DNA of 64,000 nucleotides from Nannocystis exedens (GTDB taxonomy: Bacteria > Myxococcota_A > Polyangia > Nannocystales > Nannocystaceae). The notes below the pieces were generated by a model. The model saw only the letters and a list, made by a program, of their open reading frames with translations. It searched no databases and was not told the DNA's origin. The stretch's first letter is position 1; each line of letters begins with the position of its first letter. Of the stretch, positions 51,825 through 62,248 are shown piece after piece. Position numbers and translations under genes: made by a program. The stretch spans positions 7,082,001 through 7,146,000 of the forward strand of contig NZ_NETK01000001.1 of assembly GCF_002343915.1 (NCBI RefSeq), in the 5' to 3' direction.

Positions 51825-52508
51825 ATGAGCAACGAACACGCCCACGCGCCCGCCCACGACGACGACGAGCACAACCCGCACCTGGCCCACCACTTCGACA
51901 CGATGGGCCAGCAGACGGCCTCGGCGAAGCTCGGGATGTGGCTCTTCCTGGCCACCGAGATCCTGATGTTCTCGGGCCTGTTCCTCGCCTACTTCATCCT
52001 CCGGATGCTGTACCCGGAGATGGTGCTGGAGGCGCACGAGCACCTCAGCAAGTGGGCCGGCGGCATCAACACCGTGGTCCTGCTGACCTCGTCGTACACC
52101 ATGGCCCTCGGGGTCCGCTCGATCCAACTCGGCGACGTCAAGAAGCTGCGGCTGATGCTCGTGCTGACCATCCTGTGCGGCTGCATCTTCATGGTGGTCA
52201 AGTACTTCGAGTACAGCGCCAAGTTCGAGCACGGCATGCTGCCGGGCAAGTACTACTCGGCGCACCTCCACGGCTACGAGATCGACGGGCTGCCGCACAT
52301 CTTCTTCGGCGTCTACTTCATGATGACCGGCCTCCACGGCATCCACGTGGCGATCGGCCTCGCCATCATGTTGTGGATGTTCGTCCGCGCCGGCCGCGGC
52401 GAGTTCGGCGCCAAGAACTACGTGGCGATCGAGAACACCGGCCTCTACTGGCACCTCGTCGACCTGATCTGGATCTTCCTCTTCCCGCTCCTCTACCTGG
52501 TCAAGTGA
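51825..52508 (+). CDS. coxC: cytochrome c oxidase subunit III
   Basis: A 227-aa protein with five helices. KLGMWLFLATEILMFSGLFLAYF, GLHGIHVAIGLAIML and NTGLYWHLVDLIWIFLFPLLYL match COX3. The N-terminal 30 residues are Asp/His-rich. It follows coxA by 34 bases. Confidence 0.95.
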   Translation: MSNEHAHAPAHDDDEHNPHLAHHFDTMGQQTASAKLGMWLFLATEILMFSGLFLAYFILRMLYPEMVLEAHEHLSKWAGGINTVVLLTSSYTMALGVRSIQLGDVKKLRLMLVLTILCGCIFMVVKYFEYSAKFEHGMLPGKYYSAHLHGYEIDGLPHIFFGVYFMMTGLHGIHVAIGLAIMLWMFVRAGRGEFGAKNYVAIENTGLYWHLVDLIWIFLFPLLYLVK

Positions 52509-52530
52509 CCCTCGCCCGGAGTTGATTGTC

Positions 52531-53064
52531 ATGGCAAAGGTCTTCCTCAACGGTCAACCGGTCGAGCACGCGCACGAGGTCCACGAGCACATCTCGCCGA
52601 TGAGCACCTACAACGCCGTCATCGGCGCCCTGTTCGTGCTCACCGGCCTGACCTTCGCGGTCTCGTTCGCCGACCTCGGCCCCGCCAGCCTCACGGTGGC
52701 GATGTTGGTCGCGTTCATCAAGGCGTCGCTGGTCGTCGCCTACTTCATGCACCTGAAGTACGACGACAAGTACCACCTGTTCGTCTTCCTCGGCACGATC
52801 ATCTTCGTCGGCATCTTCTTCGGCTTCACCATGTTCGACATGAAGAGCCGCGACGCCCTCAACGACGAGCAGGAGACGTTCGTCCGCTGGAAGGAGCAGG
52901 AGAACGCCGGCAAGGGCCTCGCCGTCGGCGTCGACAACGTGCCCGAGCGGCGCGCCAAGGTCCTCGCCGAGATCGAAGCCCATGGCGGCGGTCACGGTGG
53001 CGGCCACGGCGGCGGCGAGCACAAGGCCGAGGCCAAGGCCGAGCACAAGGCCGCGGCGCACTGA
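52531..53064 (+). CDS. coxD: cytochrome c oxidase subunit IV, prokaryotic type
   Basis: A 177-aa protein. A short N-terminus (FLNGQPVEHAHEVHEHISPM) precedes three helices (about 28-50, 56-76, 86-105) with FIKASLVVAYFMHLKYD, the COX4_pro signature. The C-terminus is Gly/His and Lys/Ala-rich, longer than usual. ATG 52531 is preferred over an in-frame start at 52522 because GGAG lies at the right distance. Confidence 0.88.
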   Translation: MAKVFLNGQPVEHAHEVHEHISPMSTYNAVIGALFVLTGLTFAVSFADLGPASLTVAMLVAFIKASLVVAYFMHLKYDDKYHLFVFLGTIIFVGIFFGFTMFDMKSRDALNDEQETFVRWKEQENAGKGLAVGVDNVPERRAKVLAEIEAHGGGHGGGHGGGEHKAEAKAEHKAAAH

Positions 53065-53073
53065 GAGTCATCA

Positions 53074-53160
53074 CGAGCCCGGCTCGCGCCCCGCGCGAGT
53101 CGACGCGATCCGGCCACGGGCCGCCCATCCAGGGCCGCTGCGTGGCCGGGCTCGCTTTCT
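53074..53160 (+). terminator. large hairpin terminator after coxD
   Basis: CGAGCCCGG (53074-53082) pairs with CCGGGCTCG (53146-53154), with an inner GGCCACG/CGTGGCC stem, followed by CTTTCT. It would end the act-cox transcript. Confidence 0.65.
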
Positions 53161-53222
53161 GGCGCCGGCGGGCGCTGCTCGCGCCTGTGGTAACATAAGG
53201 TGACGCAGCAGGTTGTCCGCGC

Positions 53223-54287
53223 ATGACCCTGGTTCAACTCCGCACCGCGCGGCCGCCGTCCGCGGTCGGGGGGCCTCCGCTGGCCGGGGGGCCGCTGGTC
53301 GACCCGCAGGCGCGGCGCATCCGCTACCTGCGGGTGTCGCTGACCGACCGGTGCAACTACCGCTGCACCTACTGCATGCCCGAGGAGGGCATCGACCGGA
53401 TCGCCCGCGCCGACCTGCTCACGCTCGAGGAGGTCGCGACGATCGTGCAGGTGTTCGCCGGCCTCGGCGTCGAGCGCGTGCGCCTCACCGGCGGTGAGCC
53501 GACGGTCCGCCGCGGCCTGGTCGAGCTGGTCGCGGCGCTGGCGGCGATCCCGATCGACGTCGTCCTGACCACCAACGGCGCCCGCCTGGCCGAGATGGCC
53601 GCGCCGCTGCGCCGTGCCGGCCTGCGCGGCCTCACCGTCAGCCTCGACAGCCTCGACCCCGGGCGCTTCGCCGCGATCACCCGCCGCGGCGTGCTGGCCG
53701 AGGTGCTGGCCGGCCTCGACGCTGCGCGCGACGCCGGCTTTTGCAACATCAAGCTCAACACCGTGGCGATCCGCGGCTTCAACGACCACGAGCTCGGCGA
53801 GCTGGCGTTGTGGGCGTGGGAGCGCGGCCACGTGCCGCGCTTCATCGAGGTCATGCCGATGTCCGCCGGCCGCCTGTACGTGCCGGGCGAGCTGATGCCG
53901 GCTGCGGAGATCCGCGAACGGATCGCCGCCGCGGCCAAGGCGCCGCTCGAGAGCGACAGCGGCGAGGGCGTGCGCGGCCTCGGCCCTGCGACGTATTGGC
54001 GCGTCGCCTCGGGCCCTCACGCAGGCCGCCGCGTCGGCGTCATCGCGCCCATGACCGAGAACTTCTGCGCCTCCTGCAACCGCCTGCGGCTGTCTGCCGC
54101 AGGCTCGCTCCACAATTGTCTCGCCCGCGACGACGCCGGCGATCTACGCTCGGTCCTGCGATCCGCCGGCCCGGTCGCCCTCGCGGCGCGCGTACGCGCG
54201 ATCCTCGGCTTCAAGCAGTCGGGCCACACTTTCGCCCTGGATGGCCATGGAGGCCCGGACAAGGCGATGATCAGCATCGGAGGCTAA
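53223..54287 (+). CDS. moaA: GTP 3',8-cyclase (molybdenum cofactor biosynthesis)
   Basis: A 354-aa radical-SAM enzyme. DRCNYRCTYCMPEE has the CxxxCxxC cluster site (about 41-48). LTGGEPTVR and TVSLDSLDP follow. The second cluster is FCASCNRLRL with a downstream Cys in GSLHNCL (about 282-301). It ends in the conserved GG. The N-terminal 25 residues are an extension. It makes the precursor of molybdopterin; no other moa gene is in the window. TAACAT at 53191 is a weak -10 candidate. Confidence 0.93.
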   Translation: MTLVQLRTARPPSAVGGPPLAGGPLVDPQARRIRYLRVSLTDRCNYRCTYCMPEEGIDRIARADLLTLEEVATIVQVFAGLGVERVRLTGGEPTVRRGLVELVAALAAIPIDVVLTTNGARLAEMAAPLRRAGLRGLTVSLDSLDPGRFAAITRRGVLAEVLAGLDAARDAGFCNIKLNTVAIRGFNDHELGELALWAWERGHVPRFIEVMPMSAGRLYVPGELMPAAEIRERIAAAAKAPLESDSGEGVRGLGPATYWRVASGPHAGRRVGVIAPMTENFCASCNRLRLSAAGSLHNCLARDDAGDLRSVLRSAGPVALAARVRAILGFKQSGHTFALDGHGGPDKAMISIGG

Positions 54288-54294
54288 CCCCGTC

Positions 54295-54714
54295 ATGGCG
54301 CTCCCCGTCTCGTCCAAGGTCTTCATCGGTCTCTTCGTCGGCGGCGCGGTGTTCTACCTCGTCAGCACCAGCAGCGGCGAAGGCGTGCTCGACTACATCT
54401 TCGTCGACAAGGTCGTCGACAACCCGGCGATGTACAGCGGCCGCATGATCAAGGTCCACGGCACCGTCGTGCCCGGCACGGTCAAGCAGAAGAAGGGCGA
54501 GGCCGGCGATTACACCTTCGACATCGAGCGCGAGGGCCGGCGCCTGCCGGTCCACTTCACCAGCATGGTGCCCGACACGTTCGCTGAGGGCGGCGAGGTC
54601 ATCCTCACCGGCGAGCTGCAGGACGGCCGCTTCGAGTCGGAGGAGATGGCCGCCAAGTGCCCGTCGAAGTACGAGGAGCGGCCCTCCGCCGACCCGAGCA
54701 AGAGCGGTCGTTGA
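54295..54714 (+). CDS. ccmE: cytochrome c maturation protein CcmE, CXXXY type
   Basis: A 139-aa heme chaperone. One helix (VFIGLFVGGAVFYLVS, about 9-24) anchors an OB-fold (MIKVHGTVVPGTV, DYTFDIEREGRRLPVHFTSMVPDTFAEGGEVILTGEL). The usual heme-binding His motif HxxxY is replaced by KCPSKY, with Cys at 122 and Tyr at 126. This CXXXY form is known from System I* organisms that lack CcmH (Desulfovibrio and some archaea). Heme is therefore expected to bind covalently at Cys. Confidence 0.88.
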   Translation: MALPVSSKVFIGLFVGGAVFYLVSTSSGEGVLDYIFVDKVVDNPAMYSGRMIKVHGTVVPGTVKQKKGEAGDYTFDIEREGRRLPVHFTSMVPDTFAEGGEVILTGELQDGRFESEEMAAKCPSKYEERPSADPSKSGR

Positions 54715-54735
54715 CCTGTCCCAAGGAGCAGCCCC
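54714..54735. repeat. 14-bp palindrome array, 2 units, between ccmE and ccmF
   Basis: ACCTGTCC (54714) and GCAGCCC (54728) are 14 apart. They cover the last base of the ccmE stop and the ccmF ribosome-binding region (AAGGAG, within the spacer). Confidence 0.55.
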
Positions 54736-56751
<2,016 letters not shown>

Positions 56752-56753
56752 AC

Positions 56754-57506
56754 GTGACCGAGGCGACGCAGAGCAAGGACGCTCGCGCCGCGGCTGCGCC
56801 GAAGCTCCCGCGCGCCGCCTTGTGGACCGCCGGCCTCGCGCTCGTCGCGTTCGGCCTGGTGCTGATCGCCGCCCGCGCGGCCGGCCCCGTCGACGCGGCG
56901 ACCCTCGCCCTCGCGGCCGCCGGCGCGACGCTGGTCTACGCGCTGCGCCGCATGTACGCGGTGGTCCGCGCGCTGGCCCGGCCCGACTCGCTGGCCCAGG
57001 TCGGCCGCGGCGTCGGCCACTTCAGCCAGTCCGAGCTGCGCGAGGAGAAGCGCCGCCTGCTGCGCGCGATCAAGGAGCTCGAGTTCGACCACGGCATGGG
57101 CAAGCTGTCGACCGCCGACTTCGAGGCGGTGATCGGCACCTACCGCGTGCGGGCGATCGAGGTCATGCGCGCGCTCGACGGCGGCGGCGACCTCCACCCC
57201 GAGCTGCAGAAGGTGCTGGCGGAGCTCGACCGCAAGGCCCAGCCCGCGGCGGCCTCGACGCCGGCGAGCGAGCCGGTCGAGGCGCCGAAGCCCGCGCCCG
57301 GCCCGCCGGCGCCGGCGCCCAACATGACCGAGATCTCGGCGCCCGACCTCGACCGCACCTCGCGGATCTGCGCCAACTGCGTCGGCAACAACGACAACGA
57401 CGCCAAGTTCTGCAAGCACTGCGGTGTCCCGCTCGAGCGCAACAAGAAGGTCAGCGTCGGCGAGAAGCGCGGGGGCTCCTCGCGCGCGGGGGAGATCGGC
57501 CCATGA
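56754..57506 (+). CDS. CcmI-like protein with C-terminal zinc ribbon
   Basis: A 250-aa protein from GTG 56754. Two hydrophobic helices (about 22-60) are followed by EKRRLLRAIKELEFDHGMGKLSTADFEAVIGTYRVRAIEVMRAL, the helical signature of the CcmI/CycH first domain. After a Pro/Ala linker, CANCVGNNDNDAKFCKHCG (about 208-226) is a rubredoxin-like zinc ribbon. The combination replaces the TPR-bearing C-terminal half of normal CcmI. It probably holds apocytochrome or couples to the lyase in the membrane (inference). Confidence 0.75.
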   Translation: MTEATQSKDARAAAAPKLPRAALWTAGLALVAFGLVLIAARAAGPVDAATLALAAAGATLVYALRRMYAVVRALARPDSLAQVGRGVGHFSQSELREEKRRLLRAIKELEFDHGMGKLSTADFEAVIGTYRVRAIEVMRALDGGGDLHPELQKVLAELDRKAQPAAASTPASEPVEAPKPAPGPPAPAPNMTEISAPDLDRTSRICANCVGNNDNDAKFCKHCGVPLERNKKVSVGEKRGGSSRAGEIGP

Positions 57507-59437
57507 CTGTCACCCGTCGCCTGCGTACGGCTGTCCTGACGTTCATGTTCGCCGGGACATGTCTTTCCGGACATGCCTCGGCCCAGCCGCCCGGCGGGCC
57601 GCCGATCGACCCGCGGGCGATGTCCGGCATCCCGCGCGCCGACCCGCAGACCGAGCCGGGCACGATCACCGTGCGCGCGCTGCTCGGCTCGTTCAGCCAG
57701 CCCGCCGTCGGCGCCACCGTCGAGCTCGAGCTGAAGTCGCAGGACGGCAGCAAGACCGAGACGCGCACCGCCGTGGCCGGCGCCGACGGGCGGGCCAGCT
57801 TCGCCGACCTCGCGGCCTTCCACGGCGGCACCGCGGTCGCCCGCGCCGACCTCGAGGGCGAGCGCCAGACGTCGCAGCCGATCGCGCTGTCGCCGACCCA
57901 GGGCTACCGCGTGCTCCTGGTCAAAGGGGCAGGTTCGTCCGGCGCCGCGGCCGGCCCCGGGCCGGCTGCGGCTCCCGGCGCCGCGCCGAGCCAGCCGGGC
58001 CCCGGCGAGGTGCCGCTGCCCGGCGTCGCCTTCACCAACCCGGGCACGCCGAAGGGCACCCTGCTGGTCGGCACCCTCGACCTGCGGGCCGGCACCCCGC
58101 TCGAGGGCGTCAAGGTCCGGCTGGTGCTGACGGGGCCGGACGGCAAGGCCGAGACGCGCGAGGCGGTCAGCGACGTCCGCGGCACCGCGCGCTTCCCCGG
58201 GCTCGACGCCCTCGCGGCGGACGTCTCGCTGGTCGCCGAGGCCGACCTCCCGACCGGCACCGAGCGCAGCCAGCCGTTCTCGCTCGCCGGCAAGGACGTC
58301 GGCATGGCGGTGGTGCTGGCGGTGGTCGGCCCGCGCGCGCCGCAGAAGCGGCAGATGATGGGCCCGCGCGCGGTGCCGACGATCTTGCCCGGCAGCGTGC
58401 GCGTCACCGTCGTGGGCCCCGACGACCAGCCGATCAACGGCGTGCCGGTGACGATCGTCAAGCAGGACAGCACCGGCTTCAGCAAGCGCTTCGAGGACGC
58501 CACCGGCGAGGACGGCGTCGCCCGCATCGCCGACATCCCGCTGACCGGCGAGGGCCTGTTCCACGCCGAGGCCTCGTACGCCGGCGCCCCGTGGAAGTCG
58601 AGCTTCTTCACCCTCGACGAGCGCATGGGCGTCGCCGTCGAGATGCGCGTCTACCCGGTCACCACCGACCTGACGCGCGTGCGCTCGGCGGTGCAGTTCG
58701 GCGTCGAGTCGATGGAGAACGACCTCGCCCGCGTCGACCACCTGTTCCAGGTCTACGTCGACGGCGACGCCGCCTACTGGCCGGGCAAGCCCTACAAGCT
58801 GCCCGCGGCCGACGGCGCCACGGGCCTCGTGATCCGCGACCGCGCCGACCAGGTGCTCGAGCACGAGCAGGAGGCGCCGTTCACCACCATCACCGGCCCG
58901 CTGCCGCCGGGCGAGCTGATCGATCTCTCGACCGCGTACTTGCTCGAGCACGACGGCACCGCCGAGATCCACTGGGCCGCGCCGTTCCCGATCGTCGACG
59001 GCCGCGCGGTCGTGGTCGACGGCCTCAAGCTCACCAAGGGCGCCAAGAAGCCGCCGGTGAAGCCGCCGCACGAGAACGGCGAGAGCCGGGTCGACCTCGA
59101 GGTCTACGAGATCGGCGCCATGCCGCAGGGGCAGGCCTACGACCTCGTGGTCGACGGCCTCGTCACCCGCCCGCGCACCTACAAGTGGCTCGGGCTCGGC
59201 TTCGGCCTGTTCGTCGCGTTCGCCTGCGGCCTCGCGTTCGCCCTGCGGCCGCGCGCCTCCTTGCGCGAGCGCCTGGAGCGGCGCAAGGCGGCGCTGCTGC
59301 GCAAGCTCGAGGCCGCGGGCCCCGGCGAGCGCGGGCCGATCGTCGCCGCCCTCGACCAGGTCTACTGCCAGCTCGACGCCCTCGAATCGCGGCCGCGCCA
59401 CGCCGACCCGGGCGCGGCGTGGCAGGACAAGGCATGA
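57503..59437 (+). CDS. secreted Ig-like/carboxypeptidase-regulatory-type protein with C-terminal anchor
   Basis: A 644-aa exported protein. The signal TAVLTFMFAGTCLSGHASAQ is followed by three beta-sandwich modules of carboxypeptidase-regulatory type (TITVRALLGSFSQPAVGATVELEL; LLVGTLDLRAGTPLEGVKVRLVL; SVRVTVVGPDDQPINGVPVTIV). A helix at about 565-585 (LGLGFGLFVAFACGLAFAL) and a Glu/Arg-rich cytosolic tail follow. It starts in the previous stop (ATGA) and its stop overlaps ccmA, so it is embedded in the ccm operon. Its function is unknown. The signal-peptide segment contains a palindrome array. Confidence 0.7.
   Translation: MTVTRRLRTAVLTFMFAGTCLSGHASAQPPGGPPIDPRAMSGIPRADPQTEPGTITVRALLGSFSQPAVGATVELELKSQDGSKTETRTAVAGADGRASFADLAAFHGGTAVARADLEGERQTSQPIALSPTQGYRVLLVKGAGSSGAAAGPGPAAAPGAAPSQPGPGEVPLPGVAFTNPGTPKGTLLVGTLDLRAGTPLEGVKVRLVLTGPDGKAETREAVSDVRGTARFPGLDALAADVSLVAEADLPTGTERSQPFSLAGKDVGMAVVLAVVGPRAPQKRQMMGPRAVPTILPGSVRVTVVGPDDQPINGVPVTIVKQDSTGFSKRFEDATGEDGVARIADIPLTGEGLFHAEASYAGAPWKSSFFTLDERMGVAVEMRVYPVTTDLTRVRSAVQFGVESMENDLARVDHLFQVYVDGDAAYWPGKPYKLPAADGATGLVIRDRADQVLEHEQEAPFTTITGPLPPGELIDLSTAYLLEHDGTAEIHWAAPFPIVDGRAVVVDGLKLTKGAKKPPVKPPHENGESRVDLEVYEIGAMPQGQAYDLVVDGLVTRPRTYKWLGLGFGLFVAFACGLAFALRPRASLRERLERRKAALLRKLEAAGPGERGPIVAALDQVYCQLDALESRPRHADPGAAWQDKA
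57543..57578. repeat. 14-bp palindrome array, 3 units, in a signal peptide
   Basis: TCATGTTC (57543), ACATGTCT (57557) and ACATGCCT (57571) are exactly 14 apart, encoding FMFAGTCLSGHASAQ, the hydrophobic core and cleavage region. Confidence 0.8.
57915..57936. repeat. 14-bp palindrome array, 2 units, inside a CDS
   Basis: TCCTGGTC (57915) and GCAGGTTC (57929), 14 apart, encode VLLVKGAGSSGA at the start of a Gly/Ala/Pro linker. Confidence 0.5.
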
Positions 59438-60192
59438 GCGGCGCGCGCGAGCCGATCACCCCGATCGTGCTGCGATCGATCTCCCAGCGGTTCGGCCGCA
59501 AGGTCGTCCTGCGCGGCGTCGACCTCGAGCTGCGGGCCCGCAGCATCACCGGCCTGGTCGGCGCCAACGGGGCCGGCAAGACCACGCTGTTCTTGATCCT
59601 CGCCGGCCTGCTGCAGCCCGACGGCGGCGAGCGCCGCTACGGCGAGCGCGTGGTCGGCGACATCGACCTCGAGCTGCGCGCGCGCCTGGCCTACGTCGCC
59701 CACGCGCCGCAGCTGTACCCGGGCCTCGGCGCGCGCGCCAACCTCGAGCTGTTCGCCGAGCTGCGGCGCGCGGCCGGCCTGTCCTCGCGGCCAGCCGACG
59801 ACGTCCTGCGCGGCCTGGGGCTGCCGGCGGACGCCCTCGACCGCCCGGTCTCGACCTTCTCGCGCGGCATGGCCCAGCGGGTCGCGCTGGCGCGGGCGGT
59901 CGCCGGCGACCCCGAGCTGCTGCTGCTCGACGAGCCGTTCACCGCGCTCGACGCCCGCGGGCGCTCGCAGCTCGCGGGGGCGCTGCTGGCCGAGCGCGAC
60001 CGCGGGGCGGCGATCCTCCTCAGCTCGCACGACCAGGGCACGCTGCTGCGCGTGTGCGATCGCCTGGTGCTGCTCGAGGCTGGCGCGATCGTCCGCGAGG
60101 TCGAGCGCGGGGGCGACGACCCGGCCGGCTTCGCCGCCCGCGCAAGCGAGGTCCTCGCCGCCGTCGGGCCCGACGATCACGCCGCCGCCTGA
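59434..60192 (+). CDS. ccmA: heme ABC exporter ATP-binding protein CcmA
   Basis: A 252-aa ABC ATPase. Walker A GANGAGKTT (about 43-51), signature FSRGMAQR (about 144-151), Walker B LLLLDEP (about 166-172) and SSHD. Placed before ccmB and ccmC, with ATGA overlap from the previous gene. It powers the release of holo-CcmE with CcmB/CcmC. Confidence 0.9.
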   Translation: MSGAREPITPIVLRSISQRFGRKVVLRGVDLELRARSITGLVGANGAGKTTLFLILAGLLQPDGGERRYGERVVGDIDLELRARLAYVAHAPQLYPGLGARANLELFAELRRAAGLSSRPADDVLRGLGLPADALDRPVSTFSRGMAQRVALARAVAGDPELLLLDEPFTALDARGRSQLAGALLAERDRGAAILLSSHDQGTLLRVCDRLVLLEAGAIVREVERGGDDPAGFAARASEVLAAVGPDDHAAA

Positions 60193-60249
60193 GCTGCGGC
60201 GCCGGGCCGCAGGACCCGCATCGGCCTGGTTCCGCCGCCCGCCGACCCT

Positions 60250-61029
60250 GTGCTACACCTGGCCCGCGTGCGCCTGCTCCGCCAGAGCCTGCTCCTCCTC
60301 CGCAGCGAGCTGCGCCAGGAGCTGCGCGACCTCGAGCTGGTCCTGACCTCGACCTTCTTCACCCTCGTCGTGCTCGGCATGTTCTACCTGTCGTTCGCGG
60401 CGTTGGAGAAGAAGCACACCTTGCCGGCGGTGCCGGGCCTGTTGTGGCTCACGGTCGCGTTCGTCGGCACGATCACCTTGACCCGCGCCTTCGACCGCGA
60501 GCGCGAGGCCGACACCTTGCGGGCGCTGCTGGCCGCGCCGGTCGAGCGCCTGGCGATCTACGTCGCCAAGGCCGGCTCGACGCTGCTGGTGCTGCTGGTC
60601 TGCTGCGCGCTGCTGGTGCCCGGGCTGGCCTCGATGTTCCCCGCAGGACAGGTCTTTTGGGACATGCCCCTCGAGACAGCCGCGCTCGTGGTCCTCGGCT
60701 GCCTCGGCTACGTCGCCATCGGCACGCTGTTCGCCGCCGGGCTGGCCGGGGGCGGCGGCAAGAACATGCTGCTGGCGGTGATCCTCTACCCGGTCACCAC
60801 GCCGGTGCTGATGTTCGCGCTGGTGACCACCCGCGCGCTGCTCGACAAGAACCCCAACCTCCCGAGCTACCTCGGCCAGATGGCCGCGCTCGACGTCATC
60901 CTCCTGGGCGTCGGCGCGCTGCTGTTCGAGCCGGTGCTCGTGGGGGCCGCGCCGGCCCGCTCGGCCCAGGCCGCGCGGCAGCACCGGCGCGAAGCGCTGC
61001 GCGCCGCCGGCCGACAGGAGCCCCGATGA
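60250..61029 (+). CDS. ccmB: heme exporter membrane subunit CcmB
   Basis: A 259-aa protein with six helices. LLLLRSELRQELRDLELVLTS is the CcmB-type N-terminus, and FDREREADTLRALLAAPVERLAIYVAK the conserved loop. Start GTG 60250 or GTG 60268 (VRLLRQSLL) cannot be separated; the second gives a more typical N-terminus. A three-unit palindrome array encodes PAGQVFWDMPLETAAL, in an extramembrane loop. Confidence 0.88.
   Translation: MLHLARVRLLRQSLLLLRSELRQELRDLELVLTSTFFTLVVLGMFYLSFAALEKKHTLPAVPGLLWLTVAFVGTITLTRAFDREREADTLRALLAAPVERLAIYVAKAGSTLLVLLVCCALLVPGLASMFPAGQVFWDMPLETAALVVLGCLGYVAIGTLFAAGLAGGGGKNMLLAVILYPVTTPVLMFALVTTRALLDKNPNLPSYLGQMAALDVILLGVGALLFEPVLVGAAPARSAQAARQHRREALRAAGRQEPR
60648..60683. 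repeat. 14-bp palindrome array, 3 units, inside ccmB
   Basis: ACAGGTCT (60648), ACATGCCC (60662) and ACAGCC (60676) are exactly 14 apart, in the loop between two CcmB helices. Confidence 0.8.
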
Positions 61030-61706
61030 AGCGGAAGTCCGAGCTCGTGGTCCCGTTGCTGTTCTTGGCCGCCGCCCCGCTGGTGGTCTACAGCGTCCAG
61101 CGGGTGTTCCTCCACACGCCCAACGAGCGGACCATGGGCACCGCGTTCAAGATCTTCTTCTTCCACGTGCCGATGGGCTGGCTGTGCATGCTCATGGCGG
61201 TGATCTCCGGCGTCGCCGCCTACGTGCAGCTGCGCCGGCGCTCGCGCACGGCCGCCGCGGTGGCGCTGGCCGCGGCCGAGGTCGGGTTCCTCGGCGGCCT
61301 CGGCGTCATGCTGACCGGCCCGATCTGGGGCCACGCGACGTGGGGCACCCCGTGGACCGGCGACGCCCGCCAGGTCACCACCGCCCTGTTGTGGCTGGTG
61401 ATCGCGGCGTACCTGCTGCTGCGCCACTTCGGCCAGCACGCCTCGGAGCGGCTGGCCGCGGCGCTGGCGATCTTCGGCGCCGTCAACGTGCCGCTGATCT
61501 ACTACGCGGTGAAGCTGTGGAAGACCACGCACCCGACCACGGGCGTGGTCGCCAAGCTGCCGCCGGAGATGTGGGCCACCTTCTGGCCCGGGCTGTCCGC
61601 GCTGCTCCTGGTCAGCTTCGGCCTGTTCGCCATCCGCGCCCGTCAGCTCGTCCTCGTCGGCGAGCTCGACGACGCCTACGTCCGCCTGGAGGACTCTCGC
61701 GCATGA
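61026..61706 (+). CDS. ccmC: heme exporter/lyase protein CcmC
   Basis: A 226-aa six-helix protein. FFFHVPMGWL (His near 49) and the WWD region GPIWGHATWGTPWTGDARQ (about 99-117) are visible, and KTTHPTTG holds the second axial His. CcmC loads heme on CcmE. The ATGA overlap with ccmB is typical of this operon. Confidence 0.9.
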   Translation: MKRKSELVVPLLFLAAAPLVVYSVQRVFLHTPNERTMGTAFKIFFFHVPMGWLCMLMAVISGVAAYVQLRRRSRTAAAVALAAAEVGFLGGLGVMLTGPIWGHATWGTPWTGDARQVTTALLWLVIAAYLLLRHFGQHASERLAAALAIFGAVNVPLIYYAVKLWKTTHPTTGVVAKLPPEMWATFWPGLSALLLVSFGLFAIRARQLVLVGELDDAYVRLEDSRA

Positions 61707-62020
61707 CACCGATCTCGCCCGTCCTGATCACCGGCCTCGCCTTCGAGGCAGCGCCCGCGCCGGCCGACGGCGGTGAGTACGAGCCCGCGGTCGGCACGAG
61801 CCGCGAGGAGAAGGAGATCCTCGCCACCCTCGAGGACAAGGCCGCGGCCAAGACCGCCAGCGACTACCAGCACATCGTCTGGGCCTACGGCATCCTGTGG
61901 GCGCTGTTCGCCGCGTACGGGCTGTTCCTGTGGCGGCGGTCGGCGCGGCTGCGCGCCGACGTCGACGCCCTGCGGCAGGCGCTCGACCGGCCCCCGGCCC
62001 GCGGAGGGCCCGGCGCGTGA
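61703..62020 (+). CDS. CcmD-like small membrane protein
   Basis: A 105-aa protein. After a polar N-terminus, YQHIVWAYGILWALFAAYGLFLWRR (about 54-78) is one helix with the CcmD-type aromatic pattern, then RLRADVDALRQAL as a coiled segment. CcmD stabilises CcmABC-CcmE. It overlaps both neighbours (ATGA, then GTGA). Confidence 0.75.
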   Translation: MTPISPVLITGLAFEAAPAPADGGEYEPAVGTSREEKEILATLEDKAAAKTASDYQHIVWAYGILWALFAAYGLFLWRRSARLRADVDALRQALDRPPARGGPGA

Positions 62021-62208
62021 CGCTCGGGCACTTCCTGTACATCCCCGGCGTCTTCCTGCTGGGGATCCTGATCGGGTACATCCTCGGCGGACGAGCCGCC
62101 GCCAGCAGCGCCGCCGACCGCGAGCTCGTGGCCCGACGCGCGGCTGCCCGAAGGGTCAGGTCGGAGCCGACTCACGCGCCGCCGCACGGTCCTGAGGCCC
62201 CGCCGTGA
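62017..62208 (+). CDS. small membrane protein at the end of the ccm operon
   Basis: A 63-aa protein from GTG 62017 with one helix (FLYIPGVFLLGILIGYILGG, about 6-25) and an Arg/Pro-rich tail. I do not recognise it. The start overlaps the CcmD-like stop as GTGA. Confidence 0.6.
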   Translation: MTLGHFLYIPGVFLLGILIGYILGGRAAASSAADRELVARRAAARRVRSEPTHAPPHGPEAPP

Positions 62209-62248
62209 CGCTGGCGCCGGTTTTCCGACCGTGGTATGCGGGGGCGCC